NCBI GenBank assembly: GCA_040371205.1
Contig: AP031382.1
Location: 2,043,562 to 2,107,561 of the forward strand
Reading direction: 5' to 3'
From: Rhodanobacter sp.
Lineage (GTDB): Bacteria; Pseudomonadota; Gammaproteobacteria; Xanthomonadales; Rhodanobacteraceae
Length of the DNA: 64,000 bases
This document shows positions 1-6,345 of this stretch, piece by piece. The notes under the pieces are model-generated. The model worked only from the letters and a program-made list of their open reading frames with translations. It searched no databases and was not told where the DNA came from. Every line of letters starts with the position of its first letter. The stretch's first letter is position 1. The position numbers and the translations under genes were made by a program.

Positions 1-217
1 GCATCACGAATGGGAAGAGCTTGTCTTCCGGCAGCGTATTCAGGAAATCGAGAGAGAAACCGATGCCGGGGCGCTTCGCGTCCGCTTTCGATTTCATCTC
101 GAAGACAGGGATGAGGCCGCGCGGAAGGTCGTCGAACGACCCCTGGGCCAGGGCCCACAGTTCGTGGGTGACCTGAGTGACTTCTTCGATGGTGAGGGGG
201 TGGCGTGAAATGGTCAT
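1..217 (-). CDS. Hypothetical protein, partial (N-terminal 72 residues)
   Basis: An open frame starts at ATG 217 and runs off the left edge of the window. A good AGGAG Shine-Dalgarno lies nine bases upstream of the start. The visible N-terminus begins MTISRHPLTIEEVTQ and includes the segment LPRGLIPVFEMKSKAD; I do not recognise the family. It is separated by 56 bases from the end of the acidic protein gene at 274-948 and has the same orientation, so it is probably downstream in the same transcript. The function is unknown. Confidence 0.6.
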   Translation of the reverse strand, partial: MTISRHPLTIEEVTQVTHELWALAQGSFDDLPRGLIPVFEMKSKADAKRPGIGFSLDFLNTLPEDKLFPFVM

Positions 218-273
218 GGCGGGGCTCCTGGGATGGGTGGAAGGGGTGTTGCCAGCCCTTGCGGACGTAGTTG

Positions 274-948
274 TCAAAACTCCACCCACCCGTCAGCCGT
301 GTCCTCGTCGTCCTCTTTGGATACCACGGCGATTTCGAAACGGGTGCCGGGTTCGCTGCCCCGGCGCCCCTGCGAGAGGTATTCCTGGACGGCATCCAGC
401 ATCTGGTCGGCATCTTCGATGTCGTCCAAATCGGCGATGCCCTCCCAAAGGCACACTTCACGCTCGTCCACTTCTTCACCGTCGATCTCGATCGTGAAAC
501 GGGCCTCATCTTCCTCAATGAACTTGAAATCGTCCGGGATCATGGAAGTGTCCTGGGTGTAAGTCCGGTCAGACAGGCCGCCAAAGTCTGACGGGTTGTT
601 CTCGTCTTCAATCCAATACCAGCGGTCCTCACCGCCCGTCGAATCGCACACGCGGTATTCAATGTTGTTGAGACGGCCGAGGTATTCCCATTCACCGTCG
701 GCATCCGACGGCTCATCGGGGTGGACGAAGAAGACCTGATAGAACCTGCTGTCGTCATCCGTGTCAGTCACAGACACCGCAAAACCGATGGTTTTGGTAT
801 GCACTTCGTCAAGCTGCTCATCCGAGTGATCCAAGAGCCAGTCTGTCACCAGATCCCAGGCTTCCTCAGCACTGGTGGCTTCGGACAGGTCAACGTCGTT
901 GAACTCGTAGCCATCAACATAGACTTCAAAGCGTGACTCGGTAGACAT
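274..948 (-). CDS. Highly acidic hypothetical protein (possible DNA mimic)
   Basis: This 224-residue protein is unusually acidic: by hand count 67 Asp/Glu against 14 Lys/Arg, spread along the whole length. There is no signal peptide, membrane segment or metal motif, so it should be cytoplasmic. The start ATG at 948 is preceded by AAGGAG at ideal spacing. The charge profile is like that of DNA-mimic anti-restriction proteins (Ocr and ArdA are known examples), but I see no family motif and the resemblance is only physico-chemical. The promoter region carries a GGGGTG-N4-CACCCC palindrome (971-990) and a second conserved element (1061-1080), both also found upstream of the 1393-1968 gene, which suggests co-regulation of the two. 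Confidence 0.8.
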   Translation of the reverse strand: MSTESRFEVYVDGYEFNDVDLSEATSAEEAWDLVTDWLLDHSDEQLDEVHTKTIGFAVSVTDTDDDSRFYQVFFVHPDEPSDADGEWEYLGRLNNIEYRVCDSTGGEDRWYWIEDENNPSDFGGLSDRTYTQDTSMIPDDFKFIEEDEARFTIEIDGEEVDEREVCLWEGIADLDDIEDADQMLDAVQEYLSQGRRGSEPGTRFEIAVVSKEDDEDTADGWVEF

Positions 949-970
949 GGGTTTTCTCCTTGGTAATTTG

Positions 971-990
971 ATGGGGTGCCATCACCCCAT
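971..990. promoter_or_regulatory. Palindrome ATGGGGTG-N4-CACCCCAT upstream of the acidic-protein gene
   Basis: A perfect inverted repeat with 8-bp arms and a 4-bp spacer lies 23 bp upstream of the start codon at 948. The core GGGGTG-N4-CACCCC recurs at 1990-2005, at the same place relative to the next gene. This is probably an operator for a dimeric element-encoded regulator. Confidence 0.55.
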
Positions 991-1060
991 CTGCTAATTT
1001 CAATCTAGATGAACAGGACGATTACGCAACCCCTGATCGACAGGACATCGACGATGGTTT

Positions 1061-1080
1061 GTGTCCGATTTCGCTGACAG
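1061..1080. promoter_or_regulatory. Conserved 20-bp element GTGTC...CTGACA, copy 1
   Basis: The sequence GTGTCCGATTTCGCTGACAG matches the perfect palindrome at 2084-2103 at 16 of 20 positions. Both copies lie about 110 to 115 bp upstream of a minus-strand gene and beyond the GGGGTG palindrome. It is likely a regulatory site. No gene lies between 949 and 1199; this stretch holds only this element, the palindrome and a copy of the 34-bp module. Confidence 0.4.
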
Positions 1081-1086
1081 ATTGGC

Positions 1087-1120
1087 GGAGACAACTGCTG
1101 TGCCAGGAGGAGTTTTCTCG
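1087..1120. repeat. 34-bp intergenic module, degenerate copy (GGAGACA-N20-TTTCTCG)
   Basis: This is the most diverged of four copies in the element; the outer arms and the 20-base spacing are kept. It is followed at about 1133-1160 by a GGCGGC/GCCGCC hairpin segment that is also found next to the copy at 2486-2519, so the homologous block is longer than 34 bp. Unlike the other copies it is not directly in front of a start codon. Confidence 0.5.
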
Positions 1121-1199
1121 CGCCATTCCTCGGGCGCCCAAGGCGGCCTCAGCCGCCGGGCGTGTCGCTCTTCCCTGCTCCATCCTGGCTTTTGAGCTT

Positions 1200-1379
1200 C
1201 TAGCCTGGAAGCTCATGCGGCCATGCTGGCCGCTCTGAGGCCAACACGGTTTGACCGGTGAAGACGTAGTCCCCCCAGCCCCACTTCAACACGCGCCTGT
1301 GCCGTTGGATGTTCAAGTAGTGCGGGACACCCCGGATCGTCCAGAGATACCACCGTTGGCGACGCATCGTGGTGGACAT
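1200..1379 (-). CDS. Small hypothetical protein (59 aa), translationally linked to the gene upstream
   Basis: The open frame from ATG 1379 encodes 59 residues beginning MSTTMRRQRWYLWTIRG and is basic and aromatic-rich (WGWGDYVFTG near residues 40-50). The start lies 13 bases after the stop codon of the 1393-1968 gene, and the Shine-Dalgarno AAGG directly follows that stop, a typical coupled arrangement. No family is recognised and no membrane segment is evident. The stop falls in a hairpin (GAGCTTC/GAAGCTC, 1194-1214), with another GCGGCC/GGCCGC hairpin at 1217-1233 inside the coding end. Confidence 0.5.
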   Translation of the reverse strand: MSTTMRRQRWYLWTIRGVPHYLNIQRHRRVLKWGWGDYVFTGQTVLASERPAWPHELPG

Positions 1380-1392
1380 GGCAAGACACCTT

Positions 1393-1968
1393 TCAAACAT
1401 CGAATTCGTCAAATGCACATTCACCGCAATAGCCCCAGATGGCGCGATGGTGGGGCGCGTCCTTGATGGGTCGCCCACATTTCTGACAAAGCCCGGTATT
1501 GGCAGAGGACGCCAGCTCGAAGCGCGGCTGACGCTGTTTCATGGCCTCGCGGACGGTGGCGAAGGTCTTAGCCTTTCCACCCGCCAAGCGTTTGGCGACT
1601 TTCACAAGCCCAGCCCAGTTGTCGTGGGGATAGATCGCAACAACGTCAGCCAGAGTGTCCACAGGGGCTTCGTAGAACTGACCCTGGAAACGAAAACCGT
1701 GGACGGTTTCTTTCCCTTCAAACCCGATGGCCATGGATCCCGGAACAGCTTCCGATACGGGCCGAAACGTCAAGGTCAGCGTTTTCGTCTTGTTGTCGAA
1801 TGCGGCGCCACTTCCCACACGACCAGCGGATGCAATCGCCTTGAAGTTCGTCAGCGCCACCACCTGGGCCAAGCGAAGCGTGGCTTGCTTTTGGGTCGCC
1901 GCAATGGTCAGGCTCGGGCTTGACATGGCAACCAGTGAGTTCAGGTCTTCTTGGGTCAGTAGCTTCAT
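1393..1968 (-). CDS. Hypothetical protein with C-terminal zinc ribbon
   Basis: The protein has 191 residues when started at ATG 1968 (MKLLTQEDLNS). This start is preferred over the in-frame ATG at 1983 because a GGGAGAGAGTG ribosome site lies between the two. The last 40 residues carry a CxxC pair (CQKCGRP) and a second pair (YCGECAF), a zinc-ribbon signature, ending in FDEFDV. The first 150 residues show no motif I can name. It forms an operon with the 59-residue gene immediately downstream. The GGGGTG palindrome at 1990-2005 sits just upstream of the start. A DNA- or RNA-binding role is possible from the zinc ribbon but is not shown. Confidence 0.75.
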   Translation of the reverse strand: MKLLTQEDLNSLVAMSSPSLTIAATQKQATLRLAQVVALTNFKAIASAGRVGSGAAFDNKTKTLTLTFRPVSEAVPGSMAIGFEGKETVHGFRFQGQFYEAPVDTLADVVAIYPHDNWAGLVKVAKRLAGGKAKTFATVREAMKQRQPRFELASSANTGLCQKCGRPIKDAPHHRAIWGYCGECAFDEFDV

Positions 1969-1989
1969 TTCACTCTCTCCCATTATGCT

Positions 1990-2005
1990 GGGGTGTTCTC
2001 ACCCC
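1990..2005. promoter_or_regulatory. Palindrome GGGGTG-N4-CACCCC, copy 2
   Basis: This perfect inverted repeat, with 6-bp arms and a 4-bp spacer, lies 22 bp upstream of ATG 1968. It has the same core and relative position as the copy at 971-990 and is a candidate operator. Confidence 0.5.
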
Positions 2006-2083
2006 ATGTATTCACCCTAGTCCGATCGGGGTTTTCCGCAAGTCCTGCGGAGGGACTTATCGACGTGAGTTCGACGTCGGTTC

Positions 2084-2103
2084 GTGTCAGTTTTCACTGA
2101 CAC
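2084..2103. promoter_or_regulatory. Palindrome GTGTCAGT-N4-ACTGACAC, copy 2 of the GTGTC element
   Basis: A perfect 8-bp-arm inverted repeat lies between the end of the 2111-2449 gene and the GGGGTG palindrome. A 16/20 match is at 1061-1080. The neighbouring TCGACG...GGTT sequence is also partly conserved, which suggests that a whole promoter has been duplicated. Confidence 0.45.
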
Positions 2104-2110
2104 GGAGTCC

Positions 2111-2449
2111 TCAGCGGAGCAAGCCTTTCAGCGTGAAACGGTGCGCGCGCATGAGGGAGCTGGCCGCACACAGATGCACCTCGATCTGGTCCTTTGTTGC
2201 TGAATCAAACTCACCCTCCGCCACGGTCGCATTGGCCATCATTCGCGCGGCGGCATGGATTTCGTTCCGAATCCAAACTTTGGTCTGGGTGAATTCCAGT
2301 CCCTTTTCTTTCGGCTTGGCGTTGGTGCCATACCCCAACCCATAGCCGTCTTGGCGGAAGAGCCTCAGATAATGAGCTCCCGAAACCCGCTGGCGGGTCA
2401 GGGTGAAGGTCTGTCCTACGCAATTGAAGTGAGTTGTGGTGATGCTCAT
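2111..2449 (-). CDS. Hypothetical protein (112 aa)
   Basis: The protein begins MSITTTHFNCVGQTFTLTR and is a soluble, mildly basic polypeptide without a recognised domain. Its start is supported by AAGGAG six to eight bases upstream. That Shine-Dalgarno lies in the 3' arm of a strong hairpin (2451-2477), so translation may be controlled. Upstream of the hairpin is the 34-bp module at 2486-2519. The 6194-6343 and 6513-7313 genes have the same leader architecture, although the three proteins are not obviously related. The function is unknown. Confidence 0.7.
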   Translation of the reverse strand: MSITTTHFNCVGQTFTLTRQRVSGAHYLRLFRQDGYGLGYGTNAKPKEKGLEFTQTKVWIRNEIHAAARMMANATVAEGEFDSATKDQIEVHLCAASSLMRAHRFTLKGLLR

Positions 2450-2450
2450 G

Positions 2451-2477
2451 AGGCACTCCTTGGGGAATGGAGTGCCT
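2451..2477 (-). promoter_or_regulatory. Leader hairpin sequestering the Shine-Dalgarno of the 2111-2449 gene
   Basis: On the minus strand the arms are AGGCACTCC and GGAGTGCCT around a 9-base loop. The GGAG of the 3' arm is the ribosome-binding site, ending six bases before the ATG. Pairing would hide it. The same design occurs at 6346-6370 and 7315-7340. Confidence 0.6.
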
Positions 2478-2485
2478 AAGGTGTT

Positions 2486-2519
2486 GGAGACAATTCCTGT
2501 TGCCGGGGCAACTGTCTCC
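2486..2519. repeat. 34-bp intergenic module, copy 2 (GGAGACA-N20-TGTCTCC)
   Basis: The outer 7-bp arms form a perfect inverted repeat separated by exactly 20 bases, with an inner off-centre palindrome GTTGCC-GG-GGCAAC. Copies at 6381-6414 and 7349-7382 keep the arm spacing and the position 8 to 12 bp upstream of the leader hairpin. Confidence 0.6.
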
Positions 2520-2644
2520 CCGATGCAACTGGCGCCCCAAGGCGGCGTGAGCCGCCGGGCGGTGGCTTTATCCTGCCTTTCCCACCCGCGCCTTGGCTTT
2601 TGGCTTCACCGCGAAGCGGTCAGCGGCGCCGGCCCATGGCCTCG

Positions 2645-2937
2645 GTTGCACGGACGAATGACCATCTGTGCAACGTCCGTGCAACCGCTAAGCGTTGGGG
2701 CACAATGGTTTGAGCCATGTTGCACGGTTGAACAGACAAATAAATATTTCCAGAGATAACTCTCAATTTTTCACCAGCTCTGACGTTGGCTCGATGCCCC
2801 ATCACGCGTGATTCCGTTTCGGCCCGAAAAGTTTTATGTTTTCGTCCGTGCATCTGTGCAACGGGCGCAAACCGTTGGCGCACAAGGGCTGGCGGTTGCA
2901 CGGATGTTGCACGGACGATCGAGGTCATCCGTGCAAC
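2645..2937. other. Putative replication origin: nine 10-bp iterons around an AT-rich core
   Basis: The motif GTTGCACGGA or its complement occurs at 2645-2654, 2665-2674, 2676-2685, 2719-2728, 2845-2854, 2853-2862, 2895-2904, 2906-2915 and 2928-2937, with at most one or two mismatches each. The copies form two clusters on either side of an AT-rich stretch (about 2728-2780). A second motif, CGTTGG-G/C-GCACAA, occurs once per cluster (about 2692 and 2871). The replicative helicase gene ends 67 bp away. In phage P4 the alpha helicase-primase binds iterated repeats at its origin, and the layout here is analogous. No convincing gene lies in 2478-3003. Confidence 0.65.
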
Positions 2938-2956
2938 GGCGGCGTTGAGACAAGCA

Positions 2957-2979
2957 AAAGGCCCCGACTGGGGGCCTTT
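2957..2979 (-). terminator. Intrinsic terminator after the helicase gene
   Basis: The arms AAAGGCCCC and GGGGCCTTT enclose a 5-base loop. On the minus strand the stem is followed by TTTTGCTTG. It lies 25 bp beyond the stop of the 3004-4767 gene. Confidence 0.7.
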
Positions 2980-3003
2980 GGGGTGTTGCGAGGACAGGAT
3001 GGG

Positions 3004-4767
3004 TCACTCGAAGGGGATTTCGGGGCAAGTGCCATCGTCGTCCACGGGCGGCAGAAGCTTGCTGCCGGTTGCCCAGTGATACCCCGAGGGCTGCAGCCCC
3101 AGGATCGAGACGTTGACGGTGCGCCCGACACGCTTGCCATACCGCGACCCACCCGAGGGTTGCCGCTCCAACAGTTCGCCGCCGAGCTCGCGTTGGACGT
3201 ATTCCTTGACCGCCCGCCAAAACTCCTGGCTCCGAACGGGCTTGGCGTTGTCCTTGTCGGCCATCTTGACGTAATCGTCGTAAATGGCCTCCTTCGAGCT
3301 TTCGCAAGCCGACTCCAACTGCAAATCCACTTGGTAGAGGTAAGAGCTGACCGGGTCGGCTTCGATGCGAACCGTCTTCACCACGGAGGCCGCGGTTTCG
3401 GGAAGTTCGGAGAACTGATCATCCTGCTTGCGAAGGCGTGCGGCGCCAATCAACGCCCAGTCGAGCAGAATGCCGAGCTCCCGAGCATTGCGGGTCACCT
3501 TTTTATCGAAGTCACGGACCACCCCTTTGGCCCGGCGATCCTTGTAGCCCATGAAGGGAATGATCTGGAGCTTCGTTTGCAACCCCTTGGAGCGGTCGGT
3601 GAACTGGATGGCCTTGTTGCAGGCGAAGAAGAGCGTGGCTCGCGGCCGGAACGATGAAAGCGGTTGGTGGGGATCGCGCGCGGAGATGATGTCGCGTGAG
3701 ATGATGGCTTTCAAAATCTCCTCGGCATCGGAGCCGATGAAAGATGGGTTTTCGGAACTCATGGCCAGGGTGACGCCCTGTCCCAATTTCGCCAGATTGA
3801 ATTCGCCTTCCAGCTTTTTCAGGCTCAGCGACATGTGGCGCGGGTGCAGCGCCGTCAGGGCATTGAGATAGGTGCTCTTGCCGTTAGAGCCCCCACCCAC
3901 GAGCATAAAGCCACGCTCAAACGTGGTGGGAAGCAAGCTCGACCCGGTGGCTTCCTGCAAAAGCTGGCGCACGCCCAGGTCACTCATGAAGAGATCCAGG
4001 TAGCTCCCCCAGGCCGAACCTGCCGGCGGCTCCTGGGGGGTGTAGATGCCATCGGCGTCGACACGGGACCAGTCGATCTCGGCGGGCACAACATACGTGA
4101 TGCCGGCGCCCATGGTGGGCTTCTTGGCGCGAATGGTGCCGTCGCGCTCGATGTAGAGGTAGGCGTTGCGCACAGGCATGATCGCCACTTCGTCATCGGG
4201 CGAAGGCTGATGGATGGTGCAGCGCTCATCATCCGAGAGCATGTCCATCATTGTGGCCAGGCACGACGAAGCCGTGCTGCTGCGTGCCTTGTTGGGATGC
4301 TGCGTGCCCATCCACCGCGTGGTCAGACTGCGGGCGCGATCGTCGCTCATCACGCGCCAGTAGGACCCACGGGGGCCTTCCAACCACTCGTAAACCTTGC
4401 GCTCCACTTCGCCCGTGTGTTCGTCCAGGAGGCCGCCCAGTTTCCAGCGCTGCTGCTGTTCGAAATGTTGTGCAAACAAAATCTCGATCGTCGGTTCCTT
4501 GGGATTGCTCTCGGCCTGGCCACCTCCCTGCCCCCCACCTCGCTTCTTCTTGTTGGCCTTCTCCTGATCCATTAGCGCTTTCTTCACCAGGCTGGCCAAG
4601 ATCGCTTCCAGGTTGCCTTCGGGTGCAGCCGGAGTCGCGGGCTCGGCCTTGGCCTGACTGCGACGGCGCCACCGGTGGTCGGCGATGTCCGCGACGGTAT
4701 CCGGACGTTCGGTTGCAGAGATGGGGTTGACGCACCCCACATCTTGGGTATGCTGTTGCTCAGACAT
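3004..4767 (-). CDS. P4/D5-type phage-plasmid replicative helicase (SF3), primase-family C-terminal domain
   Basis: The protein has 587 residues from ATG 4767, which has AAGGA upstream; a longer start at 4794 lacks one. The N-terminal 90 residues are low-complexity and include KKKRGGGQGGGQ. They are followed by a D5_N-like region (about 100-280) and an SF3 helicase domain with Walker A GGGSNGKST at about 291-299 and the motif C segment FFACNKA. This matches the C-terminal half of P4-alpha and D5 primase-helicases. No TOPRIM or prim-pol motif is visible at the N-terminus, so priming may be supplied elsewhere. It probably unwinds the origin, and the iteron cluster at 2645-2937 directly follows the gene. 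The transcript ends at the hairpin 2957-2979. Confidence 0.88.
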   Translation of the reverse strand: MSEQQHTQDVGCVNPISATERPDTVADIADHRWRRRSQAKAEPATPAAPEGNLEAILASLVKKALMDQEKANKKKRGGGQGGGQAESNPKEPTIEILFAQHFEQQQRWKLGGLLDEHTGEVERKVYEWLEGPRGSYWRVMSDDRARSLTTRWMGTQHPNKARSSTASSCLATMMDMLSDDERCTIHQPSPDDEVAIMPVRNAYLYIERDGTIRAKKPTMGAGITYVVPAEIDWSRVDADGIYTPQEPPAGSAWGSYLDLFMSDLGVRQLLQEATGSSLLPTTFERGFMLVGGGSNGKSTYLNALTALHPRHMSLSLKKLEGEFNLAKLGQGVTLAMSSENPSFIGSDAEEILKAIISRDIISARDPHQPLSSFRPRATLFFACNKAIQFTDRSKGLQTKLQIIPFMGYKDRRAKGVVRDFDKKVTRNARELGILLDWALIGAARLRKQDDQFSELPETAASVVKTVRIEADPVSSYLYQVDLQLESACESSKEAIYDDYVKMADKDNAKPVRSQEFWRAVKEYVQRELGGELLERQPSGGSRYGKRVGRTVNVSILGLQPSGYHWATGSKLLPPVDDDGTCPEIPFE

Positions 4768-4796
4768 AGCGTGAATCCTTGTAGCAGAGGACATCG

Positions 4797-4822
4797 AAAA
4801 CCAGCCCTGGCCGGCTGGTTTT
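4797..4822 (-). terminator. Terminator between the RHH gene and the helicase gene
   Basis: A perfect 10-bp stem, AAAACCAGCC/GGCTGGTTTT, lies 7 bp after the RHH stop codon. The T-rich 3' arm works on either strand. It ends just upstream of the helicase ribosome site, so helicase expression may depend on read-through. Confidence 0.6.
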
Positions 4823-4828
4823 CGGCTT

Positions 4829-5137
4829 TTAGAGGCGTTCTTGCGTGGCGCGGGTGCCGCTCATGGCAAGCCAGCTGATCGGATGGGGCACGAAGTCACC
4901 ACCGGCTTGGTTCACACGATCGTTGCCGATGATTTCTTTGAGGCGCTTCTCAGCAGCCCGGCTTGAACGTTTCCGAGCAGCCCGATCCGCGTTCAAGGCA
5001 TCGACGATCATGCGGCGCACGAAGGTGGACATGGTTTCCCCTCGGCGCTCCATCAGGGCCTCGAACTCGCGCTGATGCTTCTGTTCGAGACGCACTTGCA
5101 GCAGGCGATCTTTCTTCGGCTTGCACTTGATGCTCAT
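4829..5137 (-). CDS. Ribbon-helix-helix (Arc/MetJ-like) DNA-binding protein
   Basis: Starting at ATG 5137 the protein has 102 residues (MSIKCKPKKDRLLQVRLEQ). The segment LLQVRLEQKHQREFEALMER followed by GETMSTFVRRMIVDALN has the strand-helix-helix pattern of the ribbon-helix-helix fold: one beta strand contacting DNA, then two amphipathic helices. The basic tail RKRSSRAAEKRLKEI and a C-terminal extension of about 40 residues follow. Such proteins act as dimeric repressors or copy-number regulators on plasmids and satellites. Its place immediately upstream of the replicative helicase suggests it regulates replication. The longer frame to 5221 has no ribosome site. Confidence 0.75.
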   Translation of the reverse strand: MSIKCKPKKDRLLQVRLEQKHQREFEALMERRGETMSTFVRRMIVDALNADRAARKRSSRAAEKRLKEIIGNDRVNQAGGDFVPHPISWLAMSGTRATQERL

Positions 5138-5243
5138 GGGGTTCGGTCTCCGAGACAAAATGGTTTTGACGACCTCTGTCTTAGCCTCGTCATGACATTC
5201 GGCAAGTCCGCCTCTGCTCACTTACTGTCGTTTTCAAAAAGAA

Positions 5244-5284
5244 ATCCCCCGAAAACCCATGTCCTGCAAGAGTTTTCAGGGGAT
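5244..5284 (-). terminator. Minus-strand terminator (13-bp stem) downstream of the methyltransferase gene
   Basis: The arms ATCCCCCGAAAAC and GTTTTCAGGGGAT pair with a single mismatch around a 15-base loop. On the minus strand the stem is followed by a T-rich tract, TTTCTTTTTG (5243-5234). It lies 172 bp after the methyltransferase stop, leaving an unusually long 3' region. Confidence 0.6.
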
Positions 5285-5309
5285 GACGAAACCTAGAAAT
5301 TCAATTGTG

Positions 5310-5323
5310 TTTGGACGTCCAAA
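5310..5323. promoter_or_regulatory. 14-bp perfect palindrome TTTGGACGTCCAAA
   Basis: The palindrome lies in the 319-bp gene-free stretch 5138-5456 between two opposed terminators. It is a candidate operator, for example for the neighbouring ribbon-helix-helix protein. No second copy was seen in the window. Confidence 0.35.
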
Positions 5324-5343
5324 CAGAATGGATGGCGCCCACC

Positions 5344-5457
5344 TTGACGCGACCCGGTTTGAACGTAAGGTGATGGAGTGAGGTCCGTGATGCCCTCACA
5401 CTCCTTGATTGGGACATGTGTTGAGCCCAGTGGAAGGCAAGCCACTGGGCTTTTTTT
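5344..5457 (+). ncRNA. Candidate small RNA or plus-strand transcript with its own terminator
   Basis: The only plus-strand signals in the element lie here: TTGACG (5344-5349), a 16-base spacer, TAAGGT (5366-5371), a small stem GTGAGG/CCTCAC (5378-5383/5394-5399), and a strong intrinsic terminator ending at 5457. Such a transcript would be about 80 bases. Its single-stranded segment CACTCCTTG (5399-5407) is complementary to the Shine-Dalgarno region of the 2111-2449 leader over nine bases and of the 6194-6343 leader over eight, then GATTG after a one-base bulge. The alternative is that the minus strand here carries a decayed copy of the same leader in front of a short frame lacking a normal start. 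Confidence 0.3.
5424..5457 (+). terminator. Strong plus-strand intrinsic terminator with no annotated upstream gene
   Basis: The perfect 10-bp stem AGCCCAGTGG/CCACTGGGCT, with an 8-base loop, is followed by seven T. It has no T tract on the minus strand, so it serves plus-strand transcription although every gene in the element is on the minus strand. Confidence 0.75.
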
Positions 5458-6197
5458 CAACCCATCCGTCGATCCCGGAAATCGACGCGCACACTCTCCA
5501 CAACGATGTTGGTGCCCTTCCAGTCCTTGCGCCACTGGCGCGTGTCGATGCCCACCCCGAGGTCCAGATGGATGCCGGTTTCACGGCTGAAACGCTGGTA
5601 TTCCTCGGACTCCTTCCGATCGCCCTGTTGCTTCGGGTCGGCACATCCGCTCCACATGCAGGGGGAAGAGGTGTTCGGAATCAGAAACACCCCCTGGTCG
5701 GCCAGCGTCGAGGCCACGTCGATGACGCGGTATTCGAAGCGGCCACCCCGATAGCGCGGGCCTTGACCGGGACAACGCACCCGCCCAAACGGCGGATTGG
5801 ACATGGCCAGGGCGAAGTGCCCAAGGTCCGGCAGATCAAAGACAGAGGCCTGGATCCACTCCGCCTCCGGGAGCACTTTGCGGCCCACGGCCACATAAGC
5901 CGGGTTGCGCTCCACGCACACCAGGCGTTCCGGGCGATCACGCCTCCACCGGTGATAGGAAAGCCCCCCGATACCGGCGCACAGGTCAATCACCGTTTGG
6001 GCGCCGTTGCACTCGACGGCAAAGGCTTCGGCCAGTTCCATTGGGGTGAAGAACGCGCCGATGGGTCCTTGGTCGTGCTCGGCGCCGGGGTGCCAGTGTT
6101 CGAGCACGAATTCGCGCTGCTCGAAGTTGAGGGTGTCCTTTTCCAGGAGGGCACACGCGGCCTGGTGCTGTTTAGCCAGGGTTTTGGTGAGCTTCAT
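5457..6197 (-). CDS. DNA N6-adenine methyltransferase (NPPF motif)
   Basis: The protein has 246 residues from ATG 6197, which overlaps the stop of the upstream small gene in ATGA and is therefore translationally coupled. SAM-binding motif I is DLCAGIGGLSYH (about residues 70-81) and catalytic motif IV is SNPPFGRV (about 133-140), the N-DPPY/NPPF type of adenine methyltransferases. A FFTP segment (about 50) is typical of type I HsdM and eukaryote-like N6 methylases. No restriction enzyme or specificity subunit is adjacent, so it is an orphan, probably protecting the element from host restriction or marking its DNA. Confidence 0.82.
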   Translation of the reverse strand: MKLTKTLAKQHQAACALLEKDTLNFEQREFVLEHWHPGAEHDQGPIGAFFTPMELAEAFAVECNGAQTVIDLCAGIGGLSYHRWRRDRPERLVCVERNPAYVAVGRKVLPEAEWIQASVFDLPDLGHFALAMSNPPFGRVRCPGQGPRYRGGRFEYRVIDVASTLADQGVFLIPNTSSPCMWSGCADPKQQGDRKESEEYQRFSRETGIHLDLGVGIDTRQWRKDWKGTNIVVESVRVDFRDRRMG

Positions 6198-6343
6198 GCC
6201 ACGCCCTCCACGCGCACCACCCACATGACGTTGCTGGTCAGCTGACGAATCCAGCCGCGGTGAGCGGGGGACCATTTCAAGCCGCGGCGGGTGAGTTCTT
6301 CGGCGGTGGGTTGGGACGGCAGTTTGGTTTCAACGATGCTCAT
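6194..6343 (-). CDS. Small hypothetical protein (49 aa), coupled to the methyltransferase
   Basis: The frame runs from ATG 6343 and begins MSIVETKLPSQPTAEEL. It has AAGGAG upstream inside the leader hairpin 6346-6370. The stop overlaps the methyltransferase start by four bases. No domain is recognised; the composition (WSPAHRGWIRQL) suggests a small soluble protein. It may act mainly as the controlled entry point for translation of the methyltransferase. Confidence 0.6.
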   Translation of the reverse strand: MSIVETKLPSQPTAEELTRRGLKWSPAHRGWIRQLTSNVMWVVRVEGVA

Positions 6344-6345
6344 GG

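Noticed and set aside
2620-2928. Minus-strand frame across the iteron region
   Set aside because: It runs through the repeated iterons and the AT-rich core and has no ribosome site; the repeat structure explains the sequence better.
4829-5221. Longer start (ATG 5221) for the ribbon-helix-helix gene
   Set aside because: The first 28 codons have no ribosome site and do not fit the ribbon-helix-helix fold; ATG 5137 gives the normal N-terminus.
5310-5323. Palindrome TTTGGACGTCCAAA as a met-box
   Set aside because: It contains GACGTC but occurs singly, not as tandem 8-bp boxes, and lies in the mobile element away from sulfur genes.
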